Positions 1 through 12,500 of a stretch of DNA of 64,000 nucleotides are shown one piece after another; positions within the stretch are counted from its first letter, which is position 1; each line of letters starts with the position of its first letter. A model generated the notes under the pieces. That model ran no database searches. It worked only from the letters and a program-made list of their open reading frames with translations, and had not been told where the DNA came from. A program made the translations under genes and the position numbers. This DNA comes from Anoplopoma fimbria (lineage: Eukaryota; Chordata; Actinopteri; Perciformes; Anoplopomatidae), in contig NC_072450.1 of assembly GCF_027596085.1 (NCBI RefSeq), positions 3,338,736 through 3,402,735 on the forward strand, written 5' to 3'.

Positions 1-8
1 GCTGGACT

Positions 9-10
<2 letters not shown>

Positions 11-78
<68 letters not shown>

Positions 79-90
79 ACACACACATCC
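11..90. repeat. (CA)n microsatellite
   Basis: About 40 CA dinucleotides with two CG-containing interruptions near the right end. Confidence 0.95.
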
Positions 91-166
91 TCAGAGGAAT
101 TTGAGGCTGGCATCCTGACCAACTCCAGCTCTGACTGATGACTGTGATTATCTGTTGAGCTCCCTC

Positions 167-170
<4 letters not shown>

Positions 171-236
<66 letters not shown>
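171..236. repeat. (TG)n microsatellite
   Basis: Uninterrupted TG dinucleotides, about 33 copies. It lies 80 bp from the CA run at 11-90, so the two are complementary and could pair in single strands. Confidence 0.95.
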
Positions 237-238
<2 letters not shown>

Positions 239-345
239 GTTTTGGGAACTCTCTCCCAGATAGCTTTCTGTGTTTGAGGCTCTGGCTGATTTCCAGCAGC
301 CCACACTGTCCATCTGCCAGACTATACTGCCCTCACACATATACA

Positions 346-380
<35 letters not shown>

Positions 381-385
<5 letters not shown>

Positions 386-456
386 ACAGTGTGTATGTGA
401 ATATATAGATATATATATATATATATATCTATATATTCACATACTCACTGTGTACA
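381..456. repeat. TA-centred long palindrome
   Basis: Bases 381-418 pair with 419-456 with no spacer. By eye there is one mismatch (392/445) and one G-T pair (385/452). The outer 17 bp are not simple TA repeat, so the symmetry is not just a property of the microsatellite. Confidence 0.8.
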
Positions 457-766
457 CTTTGAGTGAGAACAGACAGCAACTCCACCCGCTGGTCACCAAA
501 TGTCAGATTTCTAAATCATAATTTAACCAATTGAGACCTACTGATGTCATAGTTTAAATCACTTGGAGGCCCGTAGATAAGAAAAATGATTATTTGAGGT
601 ATAAGCACAATGTTGGAAATGGAACTAACATTAATTTAAGACGATGCCATCAGCTATATTTTCCCCTTAATTCCCTGTTTTTATTTTAGTAAATTTGTCC
701 GTTTTAATCTTTGTAGAACAGAAACTCCCACACACTGGCTTCTTCACTTGCGTATAAATGTATTTT

Positions 767-806
767 AGTCACGACGTTTCGGTACGTAGACCTTCATCAG
801 GTTATT
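767..806 (-). repeat. Retroelement remnant with hammerhead-like core
   Basis: On the minus strand CTGATGA (800-794) is followed by a short GGT/ACC stem and GAAAC (780-776), then GTC (775-773). These are the conserved core elements of a type I hammerhead ribozyme, with one extra A after CTGATGA. Such cores are known in Penelope-like and some other retroelements. Flanking stem I is poorly complementary here, so the copy is probably decayed. Assignment to a named element is not certain. Confidence 0.4.
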
Positions 807-1029
807 TCCGTTGCAACAAAATGATGCTTCATCTACGTACTATTTAAAAAACTATTCAATGAATTAATTAACTTATTATTTCCCTCATTTACAGATATGC
901 AAAATGATTTCTGGGTAATATGTGTATTGTTGTTGTCCAAAAGTCTACAAGATCATGTGCCGAGACGATATACGGTGGCTAGTTTAGCAGCAAAGGAGAC
1001 GGTTAGTGTCTACGGTTCATCATCATAGC

Positions 1030-1150
1030 GTGCACTAGCGCTGGTTGCAAAAAAAACCAACATGGCGACGGCAAAATCGCAGAATTTAAGGCTTCATATC
1101 GTCAGTCCACAAACCAACGGGTGACCTCATGATGACTACGTCCAAATATA
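1030..1150 (-). repeat. Dispersed repeat family A, 5' part
   Basis: The segment with 'atggcgacggcaaaatcgc' and 'ccacaaaccaacgggtgac' is the reverse complement of the 5' region of the repeat seen at 24115-24475, where it reads 'ggtttgtagactgtag' followed by 'ttggccgtcgccatct'. Only this part is present here. Confidence 0.6.
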
Positions 1151-1950
1151 TCCTTTACTTTTGGACTTTTTCCACTTGTTTGACGTAGTTAAGCAAATCA
1201 AGTGTCTTTCTATCAATTACTTAGGTTCCTTCCTCTGCTGCTTAGAAGGGACCTGGCGGTGAAATCGTCCCCCGGTCATTTAATCCCTCAGTCGATCGTC
1301 CATGCAGACGGGTCGGGAGGTAATGACCATCATCAGATTGTTGCCATCTGACTCCACTTTGGATACTCTACAAATAAACACTTGAGTTATTACCGCCATC
1401 AATTTCACCTAAAAAGGAGTCTCTGGACGCAGCTGGAATACCAAGAAAAACAGGATCTGAGTCAGAGATGTTTCACTCCACAGAAAGACTAAATGTTTTG
1501 AACGGAAGAGTGCAGATATTTCTCCCAGAAAATGTCTGGCTTTTGGAACAAAAGTTTGCAAGATTGGTGACATATTTGTGTGAGTGTTGGCAGAGAATGT
1601 AAGACAATTTAACAGCATGACATGAAGGGGAGAGATGATTCCACGTGTTGAACGGTAATAAATCAATGGTCTCTTCTTCTGGTGTTTGTCATTTAAAAAA
1701 ATAAATAAAGTTGTCAGTCTGATCAATGAAACCAAATGGATGGAAATGATTACAGAGCTGCTTGAAAAGATTCCAACCAGAAAGAAAATAAAGAACAAAT
1801 GCTGATTTAGTTAAGTAATAACAAAAAGTTAATAAACTCCAACACGTGGAGGTTATGTTGGAGGGGTTTGAACCTCTGGACGGCACCGCACTGCTGCCAT
1901 CTAGTGGCAGGAACGACCACCACAGGACCTTTTAATACACAATACAGAGT

Positions 1951-1956
1951 TTTATT
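1951..1956 (-). terminator. crtc3: Candidate crtc3 polyadenylation signal AATAAA
   Basis: TTTATT on plus, hence AATAAA on the transcript strand, followed by a CTCTGTATTGTGTATT-type GT-rich stretch. It is the most distal strong signal downstream of the stop in a region without genes. Confidence 0.4.
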
Positions 1957-3365
1957 GTTTATATTAAATCAGAAAAGATAAGCACTATAACATAACGTTA
2001 TACAAGAACATTTTATATCTTGGGGGAACTCATATGACATAAAAAAAGAAGTAGTAACACTAGTGGACAAAAACATTCTTTAAATAACAGAACTGTACAT
2101 TTCTTTTTTTAATATGCAACTAAAAAAAGTAACCAAAAAAAGAAACAGACTAAGAGACAGAAGGACAACGGGCGGTTAGTACCGTACAGAGCTAAAGCTT
2201 CTACGAGCTGAAACAGGTTACTGCTGGAATATGAAAAGTCACAAAATACAACAAAGTAAGGCAGCAGAAGGCGAACGTTTAGACGACGGGGAATCAGAAG
2301 GAGGAATAAACAAATATATATATATATATATTACAATAAGGGAAATTAAACTGCAAAGTGTCTCCATAGCTCAACAGAATGTCTTTAAGAGCCAACAAGA
2401 GAGCAGGTAAAAAAAAAAAAAAAAAAAAAAGTATAATAGCTGAGATTGAATATAAAACTCTTAGAAAATCAACCCCTCTTCATTTTATAGTCGACATAGA
2501 AATCACACTGAACCTCTTTCAGAAAGAACTCAGTCCTCACAGTGCAGCGTTGAACACCTTCTGACTGAGAAGTAAAAGAAACAATAAATCACAAACAAAT
2601 AAAAGTGCCATGCACCATTTTTTGCATGCAGTCCAAATAATAATAAAAAATAAAAAAACGTTGCACAAGTAACTTTAAAAATAGTTTGCTATAAATTTTG
2701 CTCTTGTTCTCCGACTGTTGATGCAAATCCTGCAGGAGCAAGACGCTCTTCTTACACTGTGGACACTGGACTCATGTAATATTGTGGATTTCTGGCTGAT
2801 TTGATCCCCCCCCCACATTGTGCACATTAAAATGAACAGTGCATAACCTGCTCAACAGGTTTCACTTGATTGAGAAACGGTTGCATAGCTAAAAAGGAGC
2901 ATAGTTAGAGAAAATTCTGTTCAGAAACAATATATTTTTTAAAAGAATAGCTCTTTGATTTTATCAAAACGGACACTAGGGGGCGCTCAATGCCCCGAAT
3001 GGCCGAGTTATTACATAATCACCTGCAAATATGAGCTCTTTACAAAAACATGTTATTATAAAGTCTCATATGAGCCTAGAAAATATCAATTTTCCAACAT
3101 CATATCAAAATTAAACACCTGTTGCTGGTGTTTTGAATTGAGTGAACGTGCAGTGACTAAACATGTCTCGTCACGTAAAGTCTCACTTTTTCTCAGTAAT
3201 GGCTTCTCTCAACTTCTTCTTTGGGTTAACAGGTAAAAAAAAAAAAAGGAAAACTTTCTCACCAGGTGTAAAAAAATATCAGTCTGTGAACCAATTAGTG
3301 CAAAAGAAGGTTAAGTGCAACGTTACATGATGTCCGATGTCCACATGTCTACAGTCTGCTCTCTG

Positions 3366-3368
<3 letters not shown>

Positions 3369-3419
<51 letters not shown>
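3369..3419. repeat. (TG)n microsatellite
   Basis: About 25 TG dinucleotides, within the predicted crtc3 3' UTR, where it would read (CA)n in the transcript. Confidence 0.95.
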
Positions 3420-3422
<3 letters not shown>

Positions 3423-4088
3423 CTGTAACACGAGGACAGAAAGCTAAAGATATTGAGGGCATAGATTGATCCACAGTAGCACAGCGCATGCCCTTATTCA
3501 CAACAAGACTGAAAAGTACAAGTAAAGCGCCATAACAAGTCAGTACAAAATGTAAAATAAAACGTGAGAAATTACTGTACATAGAAGTATTTAAAAAAAA
3601 AAAAAAAAATCAAAGAAAAAGTGAAGTTCTGTTTGTTTTTCTTCTGTCAAAGTTCTGCCAGAGGACCGAGGAGACGGGGAGGATCCGACCAAATCTCAAG
3701 GAAAAATATAGCATTTATCAACACATCTTAGAATTTAATCTCTTAATTAGAAAGTCAAAAATCTATACTCTTAAGTAATATTTACTTAATAAAATCTCAT
3801 CTTTGTAAACAGTTTGCCCTTTTTGTTTTCGAGTTTGAAAATACATTCTAATCAGACTGAAATGGAGGCTTTTATATATATTTATATATATCTGTATATA
3901 TATGTATATATATGTATACATGTACACATATATATATACATATGTGGCAAACATCTCAAAAATACTCTGATACCATTTGTAAAGAAATACACTTAAAACA
4001 AAATCTCTCTAGTCTTCATTTCTACCGTGATTGTTCAAGAGCCTGAAGTAGTCACGCCGACACAGCTGGCAACTTCACCTGATTAAAA

Positions 4089-4702
4089 CTGGGCTGCCAG
4101 ATGTTCTACCAACACAATCGTCACTGCTCCTGGGCTGCCAGATGTTTTACCACTGACACGTCACTGCTTTTGGGCTGCCAGATGTTTTACCACTGACAAG
4201 TCACTGCTTTTGGGCTGCCAGATGTTTTACCACTGACACGTCACTGCTCCTGGACTGCCAGATGTTTTACCACTGACACGTCACTGCTCCTGGACTGCCA
4301 GATGTTTTACCACTGACACGTCACTGCTCCTGGTTTTCCAGATGTTTTACCACCGACACATGTCACTGCTCCTGGTTTTCCAGTTGTTTTACCACCGACA
4401 CGTCACTGCGCCTGGGCTGCCAGATGTTTTTCAACTGACACTTGTTACTTCTCCTGGGCTGCCAGATGTTTTACCACCGACACGTCAGTGCTCCTGGTTT
4501 GCCAGATGTTTAACCCTCGGAAAAATGTCACTGTTTATGGTCTGGCAGATGTCTTACCACCGACACATGTCACTGTTCCCGAGTTTCCAGATGTTGAACC
4601 ACCGACACGTCACTGCTCCTGGTTTGCCAGATGTTTAACCCCCGACAAATGTCACTTCTTCTGGGCTGCCAGACGTTAAACCACCGACACGTCACTGCTC
4701 CC
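4089..4702. repeat. 41-bp minisatellite, about 15 units
   Basis: Units begin with 'gggctgccagatgtttta' and run into 'ccactgacacgtcactgctcc'-type sequence (starts near 4091, 4132, 4172, 4212, 4252, 4292, 4332 and onward). Period is 40-42 bp. The first half is more regular than the second. Eight units keep CACGTCA (TGACGTG on minus), a CRE-like half site. Confidence 0.93.
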
Positions 4703-5276
4703 TTGTGTCCCTGCTCCAGCTGTGGACAGCGACAACGGCTCTGAGCTCCCATTCCCTGATTTACTGGAGCTGTGAGGAAAGTTAACGTGCGTGTTGGCAT
4801 TCCTGCTGCTCTTCAGCAATGGCGATGGGGGTTGCTATGGTGTGTGTGTTACCATGGTGACGAGGTTGCCATGGCTTCAGGGGGCTGTTAGCTGGTGATG
4901 AGAGAGAGAGAGAGAGAGAGAGAAAGAAGCGGGATCGTCTCACGTGTTCGTCCGAGTCTTTTTGGTTGTTGTGGGGGGTTCTGCAGGAGGTGCAGACTCT
5001 CAGAGCTGATTCAAAAACCCCAAACTGCATCGATCCGCCTCGTTTAAAATAATGTCACTTACGAGGGGTAACTGTGTGTGTAAACAGTGTTTGTTCACAA
5101 GTCGCCTCCTTATAAAAGTGTGTGTGCATGACTGTGCACATGGTGTCTTTCACATTTAAATGAATGTTAGTGGCAGTGGACGCATGCACAGTGGCCCTAT
5201 AGAGATGGTTTTGCATGCATATTCAGATTTGTACACTCTATACACTGCAAATCCGCCTTTTATTCCCTCTCTATGC

Positions 5277-5482
5277 TCAGAGTCTGTCGCTGCGGAAGCT
5301 GTCCTCCACCGACGGGTCCGGCAGCACCATGTCGGGATCGCTGAGCATGCTCAGTCCGTCCAGGCTGAGCGGCTCGATGCGCAGCTCGTCCTCCAACGGG
5401 AAGCATCCCTCCGAGTCAAAACACTCGGGCACCGTAGAGAGAGCGCTGCTGATGTCCTTTGACAGACTGGGGTTGGAGTCAT
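5277..5482 (-). CDS. crtc3: crtc3 exon 14, C-terminal activation domain and stop
   Basis: Residues 609-675 plus TGA. It contains [13 protein letters not shown] and [16 protein letters not shown], the acidic/hydrophobic transactivation domain typical of all CRTCs, and ends SFRSDRL. The acceptor AG is at 5483-5484 on plus and its polypyrimidine tract is a (CT)n microsatellite. The first two bases complete an Asp codon split with exon 13. Confidence 0.95.
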
Positions 5483-5483
5483 C

Positions 5484-5516
<33 letters not shown>

Positions 5517-6615
5517 CAGATGATGGTGGGTGAATGTTTTCTTCCGGACTGGAAAAAACATTTCCTCTCGCTCTAGCTGACAGTCTCACTGCCCTCATCA
5601 TTAGTCATGACAGCTCTTTATAAAAACCATATATCCGACACTCCCCCCATGCATTTAAAGTGGAGGATCAGTCTGTGCAGTTTTAAGTCTTCATGAAGGT
5701 TTGCTCATTTTCCTTTAGTGAGAAAAATCAATGCACGACACTTGATTCCTGAAAAACAAGCTGCTCTGCAAACGCTCCTAAACAAAGTCATATTTGCATT
5801 CAGTAAAACGGCACCATGGGAACATAGAAAAGACAAGTTTTATCTTTCTGACATGAATTTATTTAGAATCACACCACAAATTTGTTTCTGAGGACGGCTG
5901 TGGCAAAAGGACATTTTAATAAAGCTTATCTGATTATCTCCAGTAATTGTCCCTCGTCTCTCATCACGCTCTGAATATTGAAAATGCCTCGGCTCTTTTT
6001 TTTCTGCTCTGTTTTCTATTCAAGTGAATCCTTAAGATTTCACTCCTTGTGGATTTGGTGAAACCCTGTCTACTGATGGTAACAGCAAAAAATGGTTTAA
6101 TACTACAGGTCTCAAAATTTGGATGGGCAACAAACTAACTGTTTAAGTTTTTAATAAAGAAGTCAGGCAATCATTTTCCATCATTCTGTGAGCAATCGTG
6201 ATCTGATTTCATGCCGAGTCTGTGAACAGAGAGAGTAGTTGGTTACCTCTCCCTGCGGCTGCTTTTTGAATATTGCAGGGACCGATGGAACCGATTTGCA
6301 TTAACAACAAACACTTCATAGCAAAAGTCAACTCGTGTTTCCCAGTTTAAATGCTTTTTATGTGAAGCTGCAGCTTTCAGTTGGCACCAGCAGCATGGAA
6401 TCCTGTGTTCACGACGACTCGGAAGGTCAGAATCAGTTTAAATTTCCAGCTTCTGACCTCCAAGTGCTTTAACGAAAACCACGACTGAAAAACTGATGTT
6501 TCTTTGGCAAGTGTGAACAGAATTGAACTTTCAGCAGTGCAGCCTCCGCATATTTTTTCTTCGCAATCAATGTCTCTTTAGCAAGACATTTCACATGTAA
6601 ACATTCACACATATA

Positions 6616-6658
<43 letters not shown>

Positions 6659-9363
6659 TACATGACAATTAAAGAGGTGAGTGAAGAGGAATCTTAATTT
6701 GTTTCTGTTAAAGGTTTATATGTGAATGTGGATTTTTCTGATCAGTTTGAGGAGTGAGTCAGTGGTTTACATGTTCTACATTTTATCCTAAGTGAGTCAT
6801 ATGTTGTGGGACTCGCACTGGTCTGGTCTTTGATTTCAAAACCACTAAGTCTTGTCTCGATACACTCTGGTCTTGGTTATGACTTTGGTTAAAGGTTCGT
6901 GACTACAGCATTACTAAACATTGACTTTTAGTTGATGGTTTACAATTTCCTCCTGTTTTGTCTTGTGACGTCAGACAACTGGTTATTTCCATAAACTGTT
7001 ACAAGAACCGGACTTAGTCATTGTGACTTGACCTTATAAGTTTGTCAACTGATGTTTTGAAGCTTTGAGTTCGAAGTAGACTGTCACCATGTTGTTTCCA
7101 TATTTGGAATGCAGAGGAGTGAAGTATATACGTCTCTGGTGTCGACCTGTCAATCAGTGTGTAGCCCCGCCCTAAAGCATCCCCTGCTTTATGGTCTGTT
7201 TGACTCTAAATGGAGCATCATTTACTAAATGAACATCATGCTGTATTGAAGAAGACTTGAAACTAGAGATTGAGACCATAAACTCATGTTTACAATGTTT
7301 ACTGAGGGAATAAATCAAGAGAGAAGTAGAGTCATTTTCTCATAGACTTCTATACAACCAGAGGAGTCGCCCCCTGATGGACAGTAGAGAGAATGCAGCT
7401 TTAAGGAACTTCAGGATTGGCTTCACTTGGCAGACCGGAGGTCGAGGCTTGTTTCTTCATGCAGTCGGGGTAGATGGATTGGCCCAAAGTAGGAACTCAA
7501 ACTTTGATTGTCATTCAATTGTACTTTTTTTGAGTAGGAGGTCAGAAATGTTGGAGTTCTTAAGTGTCTGGAACGCAGTATTAATACAGCATACATTTCC
7601 CGGGAATGTCGCCACAGGCACCCAGTTCATAATATAAATACTGCAACAAAAAATAATTAGTGGGCTACGAGCTCAATCACCATTGTGTTAACTAATTTGG
7701 CGATATAGATAGTGACTTATCAGACTTTTATTTCATGAAATCTTCAAGATTGTCACTTTAAAAAGAAACAAAATAAACATCATCTTTCCCAGGATGCACC
7801 TGTGGTGGCTTACACTAAAAACAACCAACCCCACCAGGTTGAGACTCACCAGTGAGTATGATGTTGGGCAGCCCTCCACTGCAGTTGGAGTACAGCATGT
7901 TGGACCTCATGTGCATCGGGTCCTGCAGGTTGCCGTGGCTGCCGCCCAGCCCCGAGAGGGCGGCCTGGGAGTAGTAGAGCAAAGAGGAGGAAGGGTCGAA
8001 GCAGGAACCCCCCGCCGAGGAGCTCATCGCGTTTTCCAACAGAGCGAACTGATCCAACTAGACGGCAGATGGGCGGAGAGAAAAATGGCAAACGAAAGAC
8101 GAGAATGAGACGTCGAGTTCACGTTGGCAGCCTGGTTCTGTGTGATGCCTTCACGTGTTTTCTCACAACATCCACATCCCATAGAAAAGCTTATTAACAC
8201 TACAACTGATGGCAAAGGACACATTCTGTTGAGCTCTGTGGTCTGACAAAAACTACAAAAACATTATTATCTGATGCCACAGAGATTATTCTCCTGTTAA
8301 ACTGCTAAAAGAATCCTAATAATTTATTGGCTAAATAAATGTATTTGCTTTTACTTGTTTGTGTTAAAGTAAAATCTGCATTTAGTCAAGGTACTCGATC
8401 ACCATGCCAGGGTTTATGCTGCATTCAATTGCTGTCGGAATAATTGGAAAAGTTCACAATGGTGAAAAATTAAAGTGTATCCCCCCTCAAGTCAGAGCAT
8501 TCCCAACTTGCAGCCGTAATTCAAGATGGCGACAGCAAAATCGCCGAACGCGCGCGCATGTGTGTGTGTGTGTGTGTCAACCTGTACCTGATAAGGGTGG
8601 GTCTTGGTCTGGCGGTTGGAGAACTGTTGCTCCATGAAGGGGTCGTTGAAGAGCGCCGCCATGTTGTTGTGCTGTAAAGAAAAAAAAGATAGAAAAAAAA
8701 TCATCATCAAGTTTTTCTTGTTTCTGAAATTTTATATGACATGTGTGACGTAAAATAAATAAGTAAAGGGGTCGTTGAAGTGGAGGTACTTCCTTTAAGG
8801 TTATGCAATAATATTAATTTAAAGGTCTGCGACTACCTCAGACTATAAGTTTAGTTATTAGTGAGAAAAGTCTTCTCCAATGTGAGTGTTTGCCAAGTTA
8901 ATATTTTTAGGATTTGGACTTTGGGTCGGACAAAACTAGGGATTCTGGGAAAATATTGATGGTAAGTGACACATTTCTCACAAAAGGTCGATTCCAGTCA
9001 AGAGCTTGCAGTTTTTGTTTTTAAGAAAATCTGCAAGCCATTGTTTTAAAAACAGCATACAAAGTAGATAAGTGGCCAACTAGTTTAATAATAATAATTC
9101 TATTTATACAGCACTTTCTCAAAGTACTTTCCAGATGAAAAGAAAAAGAAAAGAAAGGAGTGCAAATAAAGAGAAATGACTTAATAATACAACATGATTC
9201 TGTGGGTTGGTTTTCCATCCTGTCCTTCCTTATTTTTTTGGAGTCACCAGCTGCCACTTATGTGGTTTAATAAAATTACGATGTTGAATCTAATCTCTCG
9301 CATTAATTTCTGCCCTGCAGGAAGAGTGAACAGAACACCATGAAGACTGGTGCACTAAATATG

Positions 9364-9408
<45 letters not shown>

Positions 9409-9506
9409 CAATGCGCACACACACCCTGACAAAGAAATTCTTCATGGCACTTACTTGGCTCATGTTGAAGTCCAGTGAGATGCTCTGAAGAGGGGAAAGA
9501 GGCTGC

Positions 9507-9544
<38 letters not shown>

Positions 9545-12500
9545 CTGCTGTTGTTGCTGCTGTTGTTGTTGTTGCTGTTGTTGTTGCTGTTGTTGTTGTT
9601 GTTGTTGTTGCTGCTGTTGTTGTTGCTGTTGTTGTTGCTGCTGCTGCTGTTGCTGCTGGTGTTGTTGGTGTTGTTGGTGTTGGTGTTGATGTTGCCTTCC
9701 CTGGTCCACTGCATGCTGGGACTGCTGATAGAGCGGATAGGGTGGGGGCGGCTCTCTTGGCATGTTGCTGGTATCCAAAGCGACTCCCTACACGGGACGG
9801 AGAAAGCCAGCAGGAGTCACTGAAGACTGACTCACAAGTTAAACGAGGAGTTCAGGACTTGAGGTTTATTTATTACGATTGTAGCGCCATAACTCAGCTG
9901 CATTCTCTCCATCAAACAGAGTGAAAAACAAATGCACCAGTGTATTTTTTTTGGCAGTGGCAAGTCTTTTTACTTGGATGTCAGACTTTATTTAACATCA
10001 TTGTACATGTCTGAATGTGACAAAAGGAATTTTATTCTTAGTCTGCACAAACAGATTCTCATACTGTTCAGTTTTATAGTTACAAGGTTATTTTATTGTC
10101 ATTGTACAACAGGGTTGCATGACTAAATGCTGATTGTAGTCCCATTTTGCTACACAAGAAAACACAAAACTACATTTATATGTAGGGTGGAGTTAAGGAG
10201 TCTCTCAACCAGAGCTGTTTTGAAGTTTGAAGATAAATTCTGTATCATTATAGATAAATTAATTATAGATTATATTGTTATTCCGTTGCACTAAAAAGTA
10301 AACAATCCGTCTCGTTATTTGGGGAATGTGAAGGCGGGCGTACCTGTGTGATGGGGGACAGCGAGGGGGACATGGTGGGAGACAGCTGCTTGGCCAGACC
10401 CCTGCGCTGTTCGGAGCCGGGAGACAGGGTGAGGGGGCTGATGGGAGCTGGCCGCCGCCGGGGGGAGTTACTGGACAGACGGAGGGACGAGTTGATGGAG
10501 GGATTGCTGAGCGACGACTGCAGCTGGCAGTTGTTGAGGGACGCCTGGATCGAGGGGTTGCTCAGAGACGAGGACAGACCTGCAGTGGGGGGAGGGGGAG
10601 ATATCAGAGTGTAAATATGCATCAGAATGAATCTCACGGCTGTGAATCCAGAACAGATACTGGGAACATGTGGAAGTTATGATGTGGTATGGACTCTATT
10701 TTCCTGGCGTGCTCTCTAGAACCCGACACAAAAAACACTTTATTGTTTGACCGATGGGAGAGGGAGATGCAGAGCAGAGGGGAAGGAAAATGAGAAGACA
10801 GAGAGGAGAATCTAACGGGAAAAGAAAAGAGCCGATTGTAGCGAGCCGGATCGGGGTCAAAGGGTCTCTTTGGGGCTTTGGTGCTCGGCCAAGCTGAACA
10901 GTGTTGGACATGGGAGGAAACACGGAGAGGGAGGGGGGATCAGGTCAGGCAGCCGAGTGAGGAAGTCGGACACAGAGGGATCATTCAAAGAGCGATCCAG
11001 AATGGACGGTCGGCTGGCAGAGGACGAGACCTGGAACCGGCTCAGAGCGCCGCAGCAGCAACTCCAAACTTCAGACCTTCAGATTATCAAACCTATAAAG
11101 ACTAGAACACTGACTTACACCGACATGCACAGTCGGAACGGGAGCACACATTGAACAACCAAGTAGATTCAGATAACGCACACACTCAACGACAACGTGG
11201 ACTATGGGTAGAGTTGTGTTGCCAGGCAACAGGAGACACACATTCTCGTAAGTGACAGAACTAAAGCGGAGGCAGACATTCCTCAAGAACCACGTGTCTT
11301 CATTCATTTCATTCAGTATGCCACAAAACAAAAAAAAGGCAAAGAAACAGAGGACAAACAAAGCCAAACGAGGGTAAAATGGTGGATGGAGAGATGAAAA
11401 CAAAGAGGGGCAGAGGAGGAGAGAGAACTTCTTATGAGACGAGAGAATAAGCTGAGAAATCAGAGAACTTTCCTTTCCTTTAAAGATGCAGTTAGACACT
11501 TGTCTAATATATATAGAATGTTACCCTCTTTATATTTTGATTAGTAGTTTGGTATATACAGAGTCTTTTGTATTGTATCTCAATAGATGTTCTATACATA
11601 TATATCTCTCTTCTAGTGTTGATATGTATATTTACTGGTGCTGTGACAAAACTACTGAAAATCGTGAACTTGTAGAACTCAAGTAGTTTGAAGGAGATGT
11701 TTTCACAGCAACATAAAAAAGATATTAGAGAGGAATTATGAACCGTTAAACTTCAAAACACTAATTCTAAACAGCTTATAATACATAATTAAAGCTACCA
11801 ATGACAAGATGTTTTTCAATCTATAAAAATAAAATATTTTATTTCCTTATCATTTGAATTGTATGTTTTATGCACACACAAAAAACACAGTAGATGACTA
11901 CATCAACATAGGAAAAGAGGAAATGTCGAATTTTTGACTTCAGAATGGTTGAAATGATGTTTCAGGACGCTGGTGAAAACTTTAAATAGGCTGGAGGCAT
12001 CTATACCAGCTGCTATAACAAAATAAAACAACAAAAGAAAAATGTTTTGGCCCGTAAGGATCTTCAACATCGGCAATTGGTATCAGCAACAAAAAAAAGT
12101 TATATTTGCTCCCTTTTTTTTTTTGGTGCTGATCTGATTTGTGACTCAAAACCATAATGTGATCCAAACCGTGAGTGTTATGATCCGTTGCACAAGAATT
12201 CACACAAGAATTTCCCAATCTGGGATCAATAAAGTACATCTATCAATATTATCGATTATTATCATATCAATATTTTTTCCCTGTGAATATTAACTTTAAA
12301 TAAAAAACAGACAAATCTACACACTGCTTTGTTTTAAGAGTCATATGGGTGGGAAATACGCACACACACAAACACACACATCCACAAACCTGAGCTCCAC
12401 CCACCCTGCTGCGAGTTGCCAATGCCGAGGTGCATCATGGCGGCCGGCAGGTTGCCGGTGCTGCTGCCCCCGCTGAGGTTGTTGTAGCCTCCGTTGTCCT

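Larger units (their letters stand above)
1..1930. other. Intergenic DNA downstream of crtc3
   Basis: No supportable gene. It holds a (CA)n run (11-90), a (TG)n run (171-236), a TA-rich tract (342-456) that forms a long palindrome, a retroelement-like segment with a hammerhead-like core (767-806, minus), and the 5' part of a dispersed repeat (about 1030-1150, minus). Short open frames here lack codon structure or recognisable domains. By vertebrate synteny the next gene beyond this end could be blm, but nothing of it is seen. Confidence 0.7.
1930..5276 (-). other. crtc3: Predicted crtc3 3' UTR
   Basis: On the minus strand this follows the crtc3 stop codon without an obvious further gene. A canonical AATAAA (TTTATT at 1951-1956 on plus) is followed by GT-rich sequence, so cleavage near 1930-1940 is plausible, giving a 3.3-kb UTR. 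It contains poly(A/T) runs, a 51-bp TG run (3369-3419), a TA-rich patch (3875-3945) and a 41-bp minisatellite (4089-4702). The end is inferred; other TTTATT motifs could serve as earlier polyadenylation signals. Confidence 0.45.
5483..7849 (-). other. crtc3: crtc3 intron 13
   Basis: GT-AG intron. It starts at the exon 14 acceptor with a (GA)n run (5487-5513), includes a (TA)n run (6617-6655) and carries a dispersed repeat family A copy (7025-7412). No further gene is seen. Confidence 0.85.

Noticed and set aside
1855..1886. 'gaggttcaaacccctcc' on minus, like a tRNA/SINE B box
   Set aside because: No A box or cloverleaf could be formed around it, so neither a tRNA gene nor a SINE is supported.
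9475..9924. Long plus-strand open frames of poly-Ala/Val and poly-Leu
   Set aside because: They are antisense readings of the crtc3 CAG/CAA tract, with no other domain and no gene structure.
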